Assembly: GCA_021292165.1 (NCBI GenBank)
Contig: CM037878.1
Coordinates: 6,202,804-6,266,803, forward strand
DNA: 64,000 nucleotides
Reading direction: 5' to 3'
Origin: Shinisaurus crocodilurus
Taxonomy: Eukaryota > Chordata > Lepidosauria > Squamata > Shinisauridae
Shown: positions 24,790-37,016 of the stretch, one piece after another
How positions within the stretch are numbered: position 1 is the stretch's first letter
How the letters are laid out: every line of letters begins with the position of its first letter
The notes under the pieces: generated by a model
The model's database searches: none
Told to the model about the DNA's origin: nothing
The model's input: the letters and a program-made list of their open reading frames with translations, nothing else
Made by a program: the position numbers and the translations under genes

Positions 24790-25258
24790 CATGTTGTTCG
24801 AATGCCTGACTGCCGTCTCCCAAAGCAGTTACTTTACTCCCAACTCAAGGATGGAAAGCGGAATATCGGTGGTCAATATAAGAGGTTTAAAGATGTTCAT
24901 AAGGCTAATCTAAAAAAATGCAATATAAACATCGAAAACTGGGAAGCTCTGGCCCATGAACGATCTAAATGGAGGTTGGCCTTTCACAAAGGTTCCATGG
25001 ACTTTGAAGAAGCCCGAGTGCAAGGTGAAAGGGAGAAACGTGCTAAGCGAAAAGCACGTCAAATGAATCCTTTACAGGACCATCTTCTATCTGGTAACCT
25101 GTGTCCTCACTGTGGGAAGCTGTGTGGATCTAGAATTGGCCTCCACAGTCACTTACGGACCCATCGCTAGAGTCTACACAATCTTCTTTAGAATTTCCTC
25201 CTGTTATCCCGGAAGACAATCTTACTCGGTCACGAGTGATCGCCTGATGATGATGATA
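24790..25258 (+). mobile_element. LINE C-terminus with C2H2 zinc finger, copy 2
   Basis: Almost identical to copy 1, with a few more upstream codons (VVRMPDCRLPKQ) and the same (GAT)n tail. An antisense reptile repeat follows directly. Confidence 0.82.
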
Positions 25259-25261
25259 TTA

Positions 25262-25443
25262 TATCCAGTATCAGAGGCAGTCTGCCTGTGTCCAGCGGCT
25301 GCTGGGGAACATGGGCAGGGAGGTGCCGTTGCATCCGTGTCCTGCTCGTAGGCTCTCCAAGGCAGCTGGTTGGCCACTATGAGAACAAAATTGCTCTCCT
25401 GGACAGGCCTTTGTTCTGATCCACCAGGGCACTTATGTTCTCA
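25262..25443 (-). repeat. Reptile interspersed repeat X, antisense
   Basis: Starts at the 3' boundary of zinc-finger LINE copy 2 (agtatcagaggcagtctgcc). Confidence 0.65.
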
Positions 25444-26121
25444 TCTTCTTGCGTACAAATACATGTGTTGTTGTAATGGGAGGGGGGGGTGTCCCAATAA
25501 AGTTATATATTAATACTTTGGAGGAGAATGCTCTGGGATTTCATGGTATCTCTCAAGGGGAGAAATCTGTCTTTTTTGCAAGTTGCAACTTCACGGGTTG
25601 AAAAGGGACACCAGGGGTGTAGAATCCAGCACACTCCGTCCTAACGGCAAGGTAGATTTCAGTGCAAGATCAGAATCTGGTATTCAGGCAGTCTCTCTTT
25701 TACCCATTCAGATCAAAACTGCATCCCCCCCCTCTCCTCCCCCTCCCCCCAGCTCTCATTTATAGGGGGAAATGACTGAGAATTTTTCAGCAGCTTAAAA
25801 ACCAGCAGGTTTATGGCGTAAGTGTTTGTAGTTATAGTCTGCTTGCGTCATCAAATGCCTGAAGACTTGGGGTTTTCAAGGCATCCCTTTATGTTTCCTG
25901 AGGTACCTGTCAAGGTGTATAGCCAAATATATGCTTGCTTGTGCGAAGTGACCCACAATGACCCCATTAAAGCAGTAGGCCGGGCTTTGTCCCTGTTGTA
26001 CGAAGCATGGCTACGCACTGGCCCATAGGTAGCTGTAAGCATGACCACAATATGAGTTCTTGAAAATTGGCTTAACCAACAGGGGAGCTGTTCAAGATGG
26101 AGTCAGAATATGCCTGTAGAC

Positions 26122-26256
26122 CAGTGTTCTCCAACCTTGGGTCCCCAGATGTTTTTGGCCTACAACTCCCAGCATGCCCCAGCCAGCTACGCTGGCTGGG
26201 GCATGCTGGGAGTTGTAGGCCAAAAACATCTGGGGACCCAAGGTTGGAGAACACTG
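26122..26256. mobile_element. A-type hairpin hAT MITE, copy 8
   Basis: 135 bp, near-perfect palindrome; perfect duplication CTGTAGAC at 26114 and 26257. Lies 145 bp before exon 6. Confidence 0.92.
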
Positions 26257-26355
26257 CTGTAGACAAAGGGGCTTTGCAGGAAGAAATGGAGCGCACCCCC
26301 TTTTTTAGGACCGTGAAACTGACTTGACTTCCGCAGGTTTGCCTTTTTGCCGTAG

Positions 26356-26559
<204 letters not shown>

Positions 26560-27772
26560 TAGCCTGTCCACAATGCAACACAATGTTTGGGGTACTGAGA
26601 TGGTCCCCTCAGGGTCTCTCGGCACCATTGCACATAACCAAGCATGCTGGTTGTATATCCTGAGAAATGACGGGACCCCAACTGGCACTTCAAATGCGGG
26701 GTGCAACACAGAGTCACATAAGATAAGGCTCTTCTTCCTCAAGCTAGGACTGTTCGAGGAAGGAAAAACAAACATTGCTGTGGGAGGCCATGTTCTACGC
26801 CTCAGTCTCCCATGTCTGCAGAGTTTTAAGTCTTCAGGAAATAGGGACTGATTACGAAGTAAATGGGGCTGTCACTCAATTATTATTATTTTTAGAAGGC
26901 TTGATTCATTGTATGAGTTTTAATCGATTGAATGATCAATTGAACCTCTGATCAGTTGAACCTCTATAAGTTTGCATAATAATAAAAAGCTATGCTTTGC
27001 GGGTGGGGGGGAGCATACTTTTTTTTTTTTGATGCTGCACACGTGTCACAACAAGTGCCGTCTCGTGTCCCCTGCCGTAACCCACTCTGAGCCCAGGCGA
27101 TAAAGCAGGATAATCATATAAATATGGATCAAATAAATAAACAAATAATAAAGGGACAGTGTGTCACTTTCAGCCACCTGTGTGTTTTGTATGCATTTGC
27201 AATTAATCTAACCAATTAATTGGATAAGGGCGCAATCCAATGCATGATGATGATTTATTCCATCTCTATACCGCCCCACAGCCAAAGCTCTCTGGGGCGG
27301 TTCACAACAATCCATACAATAAAATCATGGCTGGCTGGGGAATGCTGGGAGTTGTAGGACCTTGTTCTGTCTAAACACGCATAGGATCGAGCCCCCAGTG
27401 TTGCAGCCCCACAAGCCAGGCATGCCAACGATTTCAAAGATCTCCAGAGATAAAGTTGTTGATGTATGCGTTCCATGGAAGCAGAGGATGAGCAGTAATG
27501 CATATATTTGGTCTGGTTCGGACATAATGTTCCTATCCCTGGTTTGGGGAAGTGAGTGGTGGAATTGGCCCTAACCTGCGTCGCATGCGGAAATTCCCAA
27601 GTTAAGTTCCTGGCTTCTCCAGTTAAAGGGATGAGGTCGCAGGTGAACTGAAAGGCCTGGAGATCTCCTGCCAGCCACGGCAGACATGGGTGAGTCCGCA
27701 CGGCACTCTAACCCTCTTGGGAATTTTAACTATGCCCTAAGGCTGCCTAAAGGGGAAAACCCACCAGATTAC

Positions 27773-28444
27773 CAGGGATGTTGAAGAGTCCTTGGTCTCG
27801 AGTCGAGTCACGAGTCTTTGGACCCGAGTCTCGAGTCCGAGTCCTTGGTCCAAAATGGTGACTCACAAGTCCAAGTCCCGAGTCACTCCCAAAGCTGACT
27901 CCACGAGTCCCTATTAAAATCAATGGGGTTTTTTCCCAACAAAATAAGGCTACTTCAGATGTGTGGCTTAAATAAATTCTAGGCACAAGTGTGCCTTTTT
28001 ATTTCAAAACTCTGCAACTGATTTTGGCAAGAACAGACCAGGCAGACAAACCCCAAAATAACCAGGCAGGCAGAGGAGGTGGGGAACCCCAAAGCAGGAA
28101 GGCAGAGGCCTTTGTCTTGGACAATTCAACTTCTTGAACAGGTCAAGAAGAGACCAGGCAGGCAGAGGAGGCTGGGAACCCCAGACAGGCAGGCAGAGGC
28201 AGCCAAACCCAAAATGTCTGAAAGGTTGCATTTTAGGAAAATGATTTTAAAAAATAAACTTGGATTGTTACTGCAACTGGGTCCAGGCAACACCTGCAGG
28301 TGGCATCAAGCAAGGATGTTGACGAGTCCTTGGTCTCGAGTCCCGAGTCGAGTCTCGAGTCCCATTAAAAATACTGGGACTCGAGGTCGAGTCAGAGGGG
28401 GGACTCAGTCCGACTCACGAGTCGAGTCCGAGTCCCCATCCCTG
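27773..28444. mobile_element. GAGTC-rich hAT element, copy 1 (672 bp)
   Basis: Ends CAGGGATG...CATCCCTG with a perfect 8-bp duplication CAGATTAC at 27765 and 28445. Both ends are packed with GAGTC/GACTC and CTCGAG. About 130 bp before the right end, near 28313, the left-end sequence (ggatgttgacgagtccttgg) recurs in direct orientation. The middle has imperfect ccaggcaggcagaggaggc repeats. No transposase. Confidence 0.85.
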
Positions 28445-28544
28445 CAGATTACGGCACTTGAAAATTATTCATCAGCAATTCGAGAGTGAGAAGTTCCAAG
28501 GGGGTAAAAGAGTGATCCCAAGTAGGTTTTGCAATCGGTGATTG

Positions 28545-28890
28545 CAGCCAAACCCAAAATGTCTGAAAGGGGAAGGAGACACAGTTTTGATTGGCAGAAC
28601 AAAGCTGTCAGGGTGAAAGGGGTCCCGCCTGTGGCATCGAGAGGTCTGGTCGCAGAGGAGCGACGCGGGGAAACGGCTCTGGCGAAGGGCGGTGGAAGGG
28701 GAAGGACCGCAAGATGAGCCGATGGCGGGCGGCGCTGCTGCTGAGCTATCCATTGCTAGGTAGAGCTGGCGAGGAGGGCGGTCTTAGGCAGATGCCGCGC
28801 AGTGTGTCGGCTAGGCAGAACTTGGGAAATGAGCTCGCCCGTGAAAACAGGAACAGCAGGGAGCTTTTGGCCTATCTTTCCTCGTGACTC
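28545..28890 (+). other. GC-rich block sharing sequence with the GAGTC element interior
   Basis: Begins gattgcagccaaacccaaaa and continues atgtctgaaagg, which also occurs inside both GAGTC elements (28198 and 49317). The rest is GC-rich and unrecognised. Two small ORFs have no recognisable product. Confidence 0.5.
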
Positions 28891-29007
28891 GGTAGCAAAG
28901 CGCCGCAAGGCACGAGGAAACAGCGCCTGGGTTCGGATGACATGCTAGACCTCAGTAGGTTAAGTAAACCCTACCGCAAACCATGGCTTAGCAGGGTGGT
29001 TAATAAG

Positions 29008-29090
29008 CCAACTGCATTGAGCAGGGTGTTGGACTCGATAGCCTTGTAGGCTCCTTCCAACTCTATGATCTATGAAATCTATGAAACCAC
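29008..29090 (+). mobile_element. CR1-type tail of a 5S-SINE
   Basis: Only the 3' part (ttgagcagggtgttggactc to atctatgaaatctatgaaac) is present. Confidence 0.7.
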
Positions 29091-29205
29091 CTTAACAAAC
29101 CTTTCCCAGGTTCAGACAACACGCTAAGCCTCAGTGGGTTTACTCTGCTGGTTAACCTACTGGGGCTTAGCATGTCGTGCGAACCCAGCCATTACCAGGC
29201 TAGAT

Positions 29206-29555
29206 CAGGGGTATTGAACCTTTTTCGGCCTGAGGGCCGAATTCAATTTCAGAGAAGTTCTCGGGGGCAGTATTCCAGTGGTAGGTCGGGGCCGAAGGCA
29301 AAAGGGGTGGTGCCAGAATACCCCAAATGCCAGCATATTTTAGTGTAAGGCTCTGACTGCCATTAAGACAGGCTTAGGAGAGGCATTTCGACTTCTAGTG
29401 GGGTGGCAAGGGGACGAGCAAAATCTGGAAAACCGCCAAACGATTGAGGAAAACGGGGTGTGACGGGGTGAGAGGGCATGACCTTCAGGGAAACCCCTGA
29501 GGGCCAGATTGGGAAGGCCGGATTTGACCCGCAGGCCTGAGGTTGGCCACCGCTG
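29206..29555. mobile_element. hAT element with caggggtattgaacc end
   Basis: 350 bp, ends cagggg...ccgctg, perfect 8-bp duplication GGCTAGAT at 29198 and 29556. A related truncated copy is at 48614. Confidence 0.82.
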
Positions 29556-29628
29556 GGCTAGATGGACCAGTAGTCTGACTCGATATAAGGCAGTTACTTC
29601 GGAACTGGTCGGAGACGTCTCTCGGAGC

Positions 29629-29774
29629 CAGGGCTTTTTTTCTGGTGGAACTCACCGGAACTGAGTTCCAGCACCTTTTCTTCTGTTAATTGCATTACAA
29701 TTTAATCGCCATCTACTCCCGAGGAAATGTAATCCAAGAGTTCCGGTACCCTTTTCTCCAGAAAAAAAGCACTG
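29629..29774. mobile_element. C-type MITE (cagggctttttttctgg ends), copy 1
   Basis: 146 bp; inverted ends CAGGGCTTTTTTTCTGG and CCAGAAAAAAAGCACTG; perfect 8-bp duplication CTCGGAGC at 29621 and 29775. Confidence 0.88.
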
Positions 29775-29939
29775 CTCGGAGCCCTTAGGAAAGAGGGATG
29801 GGATGGTGAAGAGGCACACAACTCCTTACTTTGTCTTGCGTCAACATTCAAGAAAAAACATCAATTATAGGCGTACAGTTGAGCCCACTAGGTGACTCAG
29901 AGTTCAGCCAAACTGATTCCCGCTTTTCCTTCCGTCCAG

Positions 29940-30049
29940 GTCGGCACAGAATTCACAACAGTGTTGTACAATTTTATGTGCAACAGCAGCTGCGTCGGAG
30001 GCATGAACAGGCGTCCGATTCTTATCATCGTGACGCTTGAAACTAGAGA
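29940..30049 (+). CDS. TP63: TP63 exon 7: DNA-binding domain, L3 loop and zinc ligands
   Basis: This 110-nt exon starts in phase 0 (Val-Gly-Thr-Glu) and ends two bases into the Asp codon before gtaagt. It carries [20 protein letters not shown]. The two Cys residues match p53 C238 and C242 and complete the zinc site begun in exon 5. The two Arg of MNRRP match p53 R248 and R249 and p63 R279 and R280, which contact DNA in the minor groove or buttress the loop and are EEC hot spots. It ends TLETR, the p63 form. A 146-bp hAT MITE lies 166 bp upstream. Confidence 0.97.
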
Positions 30050-30532
30050 GTAAGTAGCAGTGGTGGGAGGTCTGTGTGGCAAGCGGCGGCCTGCCTCCAC
30101 CATGCCTGACTTGGAAGGCCTTGTGTATTCTGGAAGATCGGAACATGGATGTTATGCCAAGGAACTCAAAACACAAACATAACAGCTTTTTTTTGCACGC
30201 CAGGATCATGTACGTGGCAGTTCCCAAGTCACAGCTACGGGGAATACCTTTTGCTGAGTTATACCAGCTGGTTACTCTTGCAAAATGTTCAGCCCCCTCC
30301 AGTTCAGCACCCACGCTAGGCTTGCCTCCCAAGCATCGTGTTCTTTGGTTCAGGGCCTCCAGTCCACACAAGTCTTGGCCCTGTGCCGATCTCCACCTTT
30401 CTGCTGGGGCCATTCCCAATTTTCTCCTGGGACTAATAACACAATGTAGGCTCAGGCTTGGTCAACTTAATATAATATGAGGAGTATTCAAGCTGATGTT
30501 ACAGCCGCCCCTCCCAAGGGGGTGCTCACATG

Positions 30533-31169
30533 TGGTAGATCACAAACTGAATATGAGCCAGCAATGCGATGTGGCTGCAAAAAAGGCAAATGCTATTTTG
30601 GGCTGCATTAATTGAAGTATAGCTTCCAAATCGCGGGAAGTGATAATTCCCCTTTACTCGGCACTGGTTAGGCCTCATCTTGAGTACTGCGTCCAGTTCT
30701 GGGCACCACACTTTAAGAAGGACGTAGGCAAACTGGAGAGGGTTCAGAGGAGGGCAACAAGGACGATAAAGGGACTGGAAACAAAGCCCTATGAGGAGAG
30801 ACTGAAAGAACTGGGCATGTTTAGCCTTCAGAAGAGGAGACTGAGGGGAGATACGATCGCACTCTTCCAGTACTTGAAGGGATGTCACACAGAGGCGGGC
30901 CAGGATCTCTTCTCGATCATCCCAGTTTGCAGGACACGGAATAATGGGCTCAAGTTACAGGAACTCAGATTATTAGAGCAATAGGACAATGGAATCAACT
31001 ACCTGGGGAGGTGGTGGGCTCTCCCAGTCTGGAGGCATTCAAGGTGCAGCTGGACAGGCATCTGTCGGGGATGCTTTGACCTGGATTCCTGCATTGAGCA
31101 GGGGGTTGGACTCGATGGCCTTGTAGGCCCCTTCCAACTCTACTTTTCTATGATTCTATGATTCTGTGA
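30533..31169 (+). mobile_element. CR1 LINE 3' end
   Basis: Starts at VVDHKLNMSQQCDVAA-coding sequence; frame broken near the C-terminus by a deletion; ends in (ATTCTATG)n. Confidence 0.9.
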
Positions 31170-31443
31170 ACAGTACCATGCAGCATCAAGCCCTCCTTTA
31201 GGGGCAGTTTGGAATGGCGAGCCATGGTTTCACGCTGCCCATGCTCTCGTTGCCTGTATGTAAACCAGGCAGAACGTGGCTTCTAACCAAGAGTGAGGGG
31301 CAGGTAGCTGGACTTGCCAGAGGTCCAATTTATTTATTTAATTTAGCTGTGGAGCATAATTTATTTATTTGATTTCTAACATGTATCTCCCACAACTCGG
31401 CACTCCCGGGGCACGAGGCATAGTCCCTGGTCAGAAGTGTGTA

Positions 31444-32075
31444 GGCTGCCTGAAGCACTGTGCATACGTTTATTTATTTCTTATATTTATTAATCGCCCA
31501 TCTGGCCGGTTATCCGGCCACCCTGGGCGATGTACAATTAAAACAATACAATAAAACAATACAATAAAATATGATAATTAAAACAGTATAAAAATTCTGT
31601 TAAAATCCTAACCCACCCCATATTCCCACCTGAAAAGCCATGTTTTGAAAGCCCGGCGGAAAGTTCATCAAGGAGGGGGCATGGCAGAGGTCACTGGGGA
31701 GAGAGTTCCACTGTTTGGGGGCCGCCACAGAAAAGGCCCTCTTCCTAGTCCCCCCCACCAGCCTGGCTGCTCTGGCTGATGGGATAAGGAGAAGGCCGTC
31801 CGTGGCAGACCTTGTTGAGCGGCCTACTTGATGTTGCTGGAGGCGCTCCTTGAGATAAGCTGGGCCGGAGCCGTGTAGGGTTTTAAAGGTCAAAACCAAC
31901 ACCTTGAATTCGGCTCGGCAAGCAACTGGTAGCCAGTGCAACTCCTTAAGCACTGGCGTGATGTGATCACGCCGGCGGCTGCCCTTAATCAGGCGAGCCG
32001 CCGCGTTCTGTACCAGCTGAAGCTTCTGAACCGTCTTCCAGGGTAACCCCACGTAGAGCGCATTACAGTAGACTA
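31444..32075 (-). mobile_element. L2-like LINE, antisense
   Basis: Open frame of about 150 codons with LQLVQNAAARLI, ELHWLPV, RAFSVAAPKQWNSLP, typical of the reverse transcriptase C-terminus in the L2/CR1 group; 3'UTR with the 'cgcccatctggccgg' motif. Confidence 0.85.
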
Positions 32076-32404
32076 CTACAGTAGTCTAGTAGTACAGTAG
32101 TTTGACCTGTCAGTGTAGGTTTGGGGGCAGAATCATGCTCACTGGCCCCGGCCCTGAATTGCAACCCATCTCCTAACATTCAGAGTTCCACCTGCACAGG
32201 ATTCAAGCGCGCGCACACACACACACAATGGCGGATACAGATGGCGTCTCCAGAGCCCACATGTGTCGGCACGTAGCGTGGGCCCCGGTGCCAGTGGGAC
32301 CTCAAATACATGGAGGTTGGGGAGCACCATTAGTTGTGATCCTGAGCGCGTACAGATAGAAGCTTCTTTACGGGGCTACAGTCCACATGAAACAGCTGTG
32401 TTCG

Positions 32405-32740
32405 TTTCTCCTGCGTTTTTATTTATTTAATTTATTTATTTAATTTATACCCCGCTCTTCAGCCAGAAAAGGCTCTCAGAGCGGCTTACACAAATTAATA
32501 ATAAGACAGTCCCTGCCCTCAGGCTCACAATCTAAAAGACATGAACACAAAACATCAAGGAACACTGAATATAATATTCAAAAACATCAAGGAACACTGA
32601 ATATAATATTCAAAAAAAATAATAATCTACAGAATATAAGAACAGCAATACAAGTTAAAAAATATAAAAAAACACTAAATATTCAAAAAAATACAACAGA
32701 AATCATTACAGATAACTAACAAACAAACAAACAAACAAAG
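32405..32740 (-). mobile_element. A/T-rich LINE 3' end, antisense
   Basis: TTTATTTA run, 'ataccccgctcttcagcc' and a partly duplicated 35-bp segment (caaaaacatcaaggaacact twice), ending in (AAAC)n. Confidence 0.55.
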
Positions 32741-32796
32741 GCAGGAGCAGCAGCAGCTTTTGTAGCTGGAGACTGGAGTCAGTTGGGCCAGGTCAC

Positions 32797-32914
32797 CCTG
32801 AGTTCCCGTAACTTGAGCCCATTATTCCGTGTCCTGCAAACTGGGATGATCGAGAAGAGATCCTGGCCCTCCTCTGTGTGACATCCCTTCAAGTACTGGA
32901 AGAGTGCGATCACA
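32797..32914 (-). mobile_element. CR1 LINE fragment
   Basis: 118-bp antisense fragment coding for [20 protein letters not shown] and [11 protein letters not shown]; ends about 120 bp before exon 8. Confidence 0.85.
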
Positions 32915-32930
32915 TCATCAGGTGTGATGA

Positions 32931-33176
<246 letters not shown>

Positions 33177-33925
33177 TAGCCAGGGGCAGGTGCCGTTCAA
33201 GGCTCCGGCTGGACGAGGGGCACTCAGTTGCGTAGCTGCACGCGCCAGTGGAGGGGAGAGTACCTTTCGTGGTGTTCTAGGGGTGTGCAAGCTCTTGAGT
33301 TACACAGAACCCTTCAGCAGGCTTGCAGTTTGCCTGCATTGGTGCACCGCCAGGAGCATTCCTGGAAAAAGGCAGCTACAAAGCGGTCCCCGTATGTCAG
33401 TCGTGTGGACTGACAGGGGCTAGTGCAAATAGAAAGCCCCCGTATGTACTTGTGGAATTGGATGCACAGAAGCAGAACAGGAAGCAGCTGTTGGGGGTGA
33501 AAAGCTGGAGGACAGAATCAGCCAGGCTCCTCGGAAGCACGGATAGATCCGTCCCTCTGTTTATAGCAGGGCCACCCTCCTTGCCAAAAGAGACTTTTGC
33601 TCTCTCCCGAATATAGTTGGAAGGGTCGCTGCCGGAGAAGCCTTTGCAGAGCTAAGGTTTTTTTGAAGTGCTGATAAATGTATAGTGCCGGAAAGTGTGA
33701 AAACCAAACAGGCTAAGAGGGTGGCCGTTGGAAGCTGGATAACTTAATGGAACTTCCACGTTCCCGGGCAGTATACTTCGACTTATCGGTTGCTGGGCCG
33801 GAAACAGCCAGATTGGCTTCGGGGCTTCCTAGAGGCACCTGGCTGGGTCACTGCAGGAAATAGGATGGTGGACTCACTAGATGGACCCCCTTCGGTCTGC
33901 TGCAGCAAACCTGCTCTTACGTTAA

Positions 33926-34362
33926 TCATAGAATCATAGAATCATAGAATCATAGAAAAGTAGAGTTGGAAGGGGCCCACAAGGCCACCGAGTCCAACCC
34001 CCTGCTCAATGCAGGAATCCAGGTCAAAGCATCCCTGACAGATGGCTGTCCAGCCGCATCTTCAATGCCTCCAGAGTGGGAGAGCCCACCACCTCCCTTG
34101 GTAGTTGATTCCATTGTCTTATTGCTCTGACAGTCAGGAAATTTTTCCTGATGTTTAGGTGGAATCTAGGTTCCTGTAACTTGAGCCCATTATTCCGTGT
34201 CCTGCAAACTGGGATGACCGAGAAGAGATCTTTGCCCTCCTCTGTGTGACATCCCTTCAAATACTGGAAGAGTGCGATCATATCTCCCCTCAGTCTCCTC
34301 TTCTGAAGGCTAAACATGCCCAGTTCTTTCAGTCTCTCCTCATAGGGCCTTGTTTCCAGTCC
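33926..34362 (-). mobile_element. CR1 LINE 3' end, antisense
   Basis: Begins with the tail (atcatagaatcatagaatca) and covers the last ~100 codons of the reverse transcriptase. Confidence 0.9.
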
Positions 34363-34789
34363 CTATGTGAGCTTGTTCAAATTAGAGTTAAGGAAAGTGT
34401 TTTCCCGTATCTTGTCACATGCCTTTGAATCAAGATGGGGGCAGCGCTGCTGAATGCAGTGTGCCAGGACCAGACTGAGCGCCATGTCTCCTCCTCTGTC
34501 AGAAGGGGACTCCGATTTAACATCGGGGAGGGCTCATAACTCGTCTCCTGAGAAACACCCTCTGCCTAGGACTTGGGAATTCTGCTGCCATTAGGAGTAG
34601 TTAATACTGGGCTAAATGGACCCATGAATGCGGCACAGTTTAAGGCATCTGTATGTGTGTTCATATGTTGGGAGCATGCTTGTTCCCATTTGACTGCATG
34701 TGTGATTTGATTTCTTTCTCTTTTTTTTCTGAGCCCTACCCCTGCTGGTTTAATGCACACTTCCAGATTGTATTATGGTAGGCCCGATC

Positions 34790-35132
34790 CAGCAAGATGG
34801 AGGCATCGTGCCCAACCCCAAAACTAGGCTGACAAGCATTACCCAGAGGACCTTCTCTTCTGCTGCTCCCAGATTATGGAATGGCCTGCCGGAGGAGATA
34901 CGTCAACTTGTCAGTCTTTTGGACTTTAAAAAAGCCATAAAGACTGAACTCTTCCGGCACGCCTATCCGGCGGAATTTTAGGATGTTTTAAAGATGTTTT
35001 AAGATGTTTTTAGGATGTTTAATAGTATATATTGTGTTGTTTTAGTTTAGGTATTTTATATTTTCTGTTGTTCCCCGCCTCGATCTAGATGGAGAGGCGG
35101 GTAATAAATACATTATTATTATTATTATTATT
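34790..35132 (+). mobile_element. L2-like LINE 3' end with (ATT)n tail
   Basis: ITQRTFSSAAPRLWNGLPEE then 3'UTR with 'cgcctcgatctagatg' and (ATT)n. Confidence 0.75.
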
Positions 35133-35806
35133 CTCTAGCTTTTGTGGCTAACTGTGCTTGTGTCGGGGGCTTGAGTTACCATCCGTCGGATCCCGTGTGA
35201 ACGTTCCAAGGCCCTCCTCCTGGGAAAGTTCGAGTGTCTCCCACCCAGGAGGAGGCAGGCCTTCCCCATGCAGGGAAGTCGCTGCTCTGCCATAAAAGAC
35301 TCATGGCGAGAACTTGTTCAGACTTAGGCCTCCTCTTGGCAAATCATTCAGCTTTATTTATTCGGCAGAATTATGCTGAACTGCTTTACCTATTGGCTGT
35401 GAGCAGGAACACAGCGTTACACACCTTTAGCCTAATTCTCTGAGCAGTGAGGTGCTGTGGGTGTAGCATCTACCCTGGGTTTAGTTCCTGTTGGAAGGAC
35501 AACACTGGAGGCTTATGGCACTTTGTAGCATTTGCATTTATTTACAAATATGCGTGTTGGGCATAAGTGGAGGTGCGCATCTTAAACACGCCCAACAGAT
35601 GCAACCCCAAACCTTCCAGAGCTCCAATGAAGCTCTCTGGCCCTCATCATGCACCTTTCTCAGGCTGCTTCAGGTTAGCGGCCATTTGCTTTTTTTCTCC
35701 CACGCAGCTGGACGTCAACAACACCCCCTCCCAGAATAGTTGCCGGCCATTGCTGAAGCCCGCTATTCTCCTTAACAAAGGGGAGGTGTTTGTCTCATCT
35801 GCCAAG

Positions 35807-36660
35807 ATCATAGAATCATAGAATCATAGAAAAGTAGAGTTGGAAGGGGCCTACAAGGCCCTCGAGTCCAACCCCCTGCTCAGTGCAGGAATCCAGGTCA
35901 AAGCATCCCTGACAGATGGCTGTCCAGCTGCACCTTGAATGCCTCCAGACTGGGAGAGCCCACCACCTCCCTAGGTAGTTGATTCCATTGTCTTATTGCT
36001 CTGACAGTCAGGAAATGTTTCCTGATGTTCAGGTGGAATCTGGATTCCTGTAACTTGAGCCCATTATTCCGTGTCCTGCAAACTGGGATGATCGAGAAGA
36101 GATCCTGGCCCTCCTCTGTGTGACAACCCTTCAAGTACTGGAAGAGTGCGATCATATCTCCCCTCAGTCTCCTCTTCTGAAGGCTAAACATGCCCAGTTC
36201 TTTCAGTCTCTCCTCATAGGGCCTTGTTTCCAGTCCCTTTATCATCCTTGTTGCCCTCCTCTGAACCCTCTCCAGTTTGTCTACGTCCTTCTTAAAGTGT
36301 GGTGCCCAGAACTGGACACAGTACTCAAGATGAGGCCTAACCAGTGCTGAGTAAAGGGGAATTATCACTTCCCACGATTTGAAAGCTATACTTCTATTAA
36401 TGCAGCCCAAGATAGCATTTGCCTTCTTTGCAGCCACATCACATTGCTGGCTCATATTCAGTTTGTGATCTACCACAATTCCAAGATCCTTCTCACTTGT
36501 AGTATTGTTGAGCCAAGTGCCCCCCATTCTGTAACTCTGCATTTGGTTTCCTCTCCCTAGGTGCAGCACTTGGCATTTATCCCTATTAAATTTCATTTCA
36601 TTAAATTTCATTCTGTTGTCTGAAGATAAACTTTCCAAGATAACCCCCAGCGGTCCTACT
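35807..36660 (-). mobile_element. CR1 LINE 3' end, antisense, longest of its orientation
   Basis: About 850 bp with an open frame of 261 codons (MKFNRDKCQVLHLGRGNQ to the terminal HLSGML), followed by the usual 3'UTR and tail. The open frame suggests a young copy. A 5S-SINE abuts it. Confidence 0.9.
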
Positions 36661-36665
36661 GGTTC

Positions 36666-36835
36666 ATAGATTTCATAGATCATAGAGTTGGAAGGGGCCT
36701 ACAAGGCCATCGAGTCCAACCCCCTTGCTCAGTGCAGGAAACTAGAGGAGGGGGTCTCCCATCCAAGTCATAACCAGGCCTGACCCTGCTTAGCTGTCCA
36801 CACTCAGACAAGCTGAGCCAGCGTGAGCCATTTTA
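36666..36835 (-). mobile_element. 5S-rRNA-derived SINE with CR1 tail, antisense
   Basis: Antisense copy abutting the CR1 at 35807-36660. Confidence 0.85.
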
Positions 36836-37016
36836 CCTCTCTCTGGTTCAAACCCTGAATCCTGCCCAACCCCAATCCCATAACAACAGACGATAAATCG
36901 CTTTTGCGAGTTGAAAATTTTGCCTATAGTTGGTTGATAGCAGTAATTCTCGCAGCACGCACCGCCAAAGCAGCTTGTTAGGCTGAGCGTGGCTCTTGCC
37001 CTTCTTCTCTTGGCAG

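Noticed and set aside
27780..28440. CRISPR-like array of GAGTC units
   Set aside because: The words are irregularly spaced and palindromic, and lie in a hAT element with 8-bp duplications in a vertebrate intron.
28714..28887. Signal-peptide-like ORF (starts MSRWRAALLLSYPLLG)
   Set aside because: Short, no homology recognised, no splice context; kept only as part of an unexplained GC-rich block.
35898..36683. Possible intact reverse transcriptase gene
   Set aside because: Only the C-terminal third of the CR1 polymerase is present; the catalytic part is missing, so it is a 5'-truncated LINE copy.
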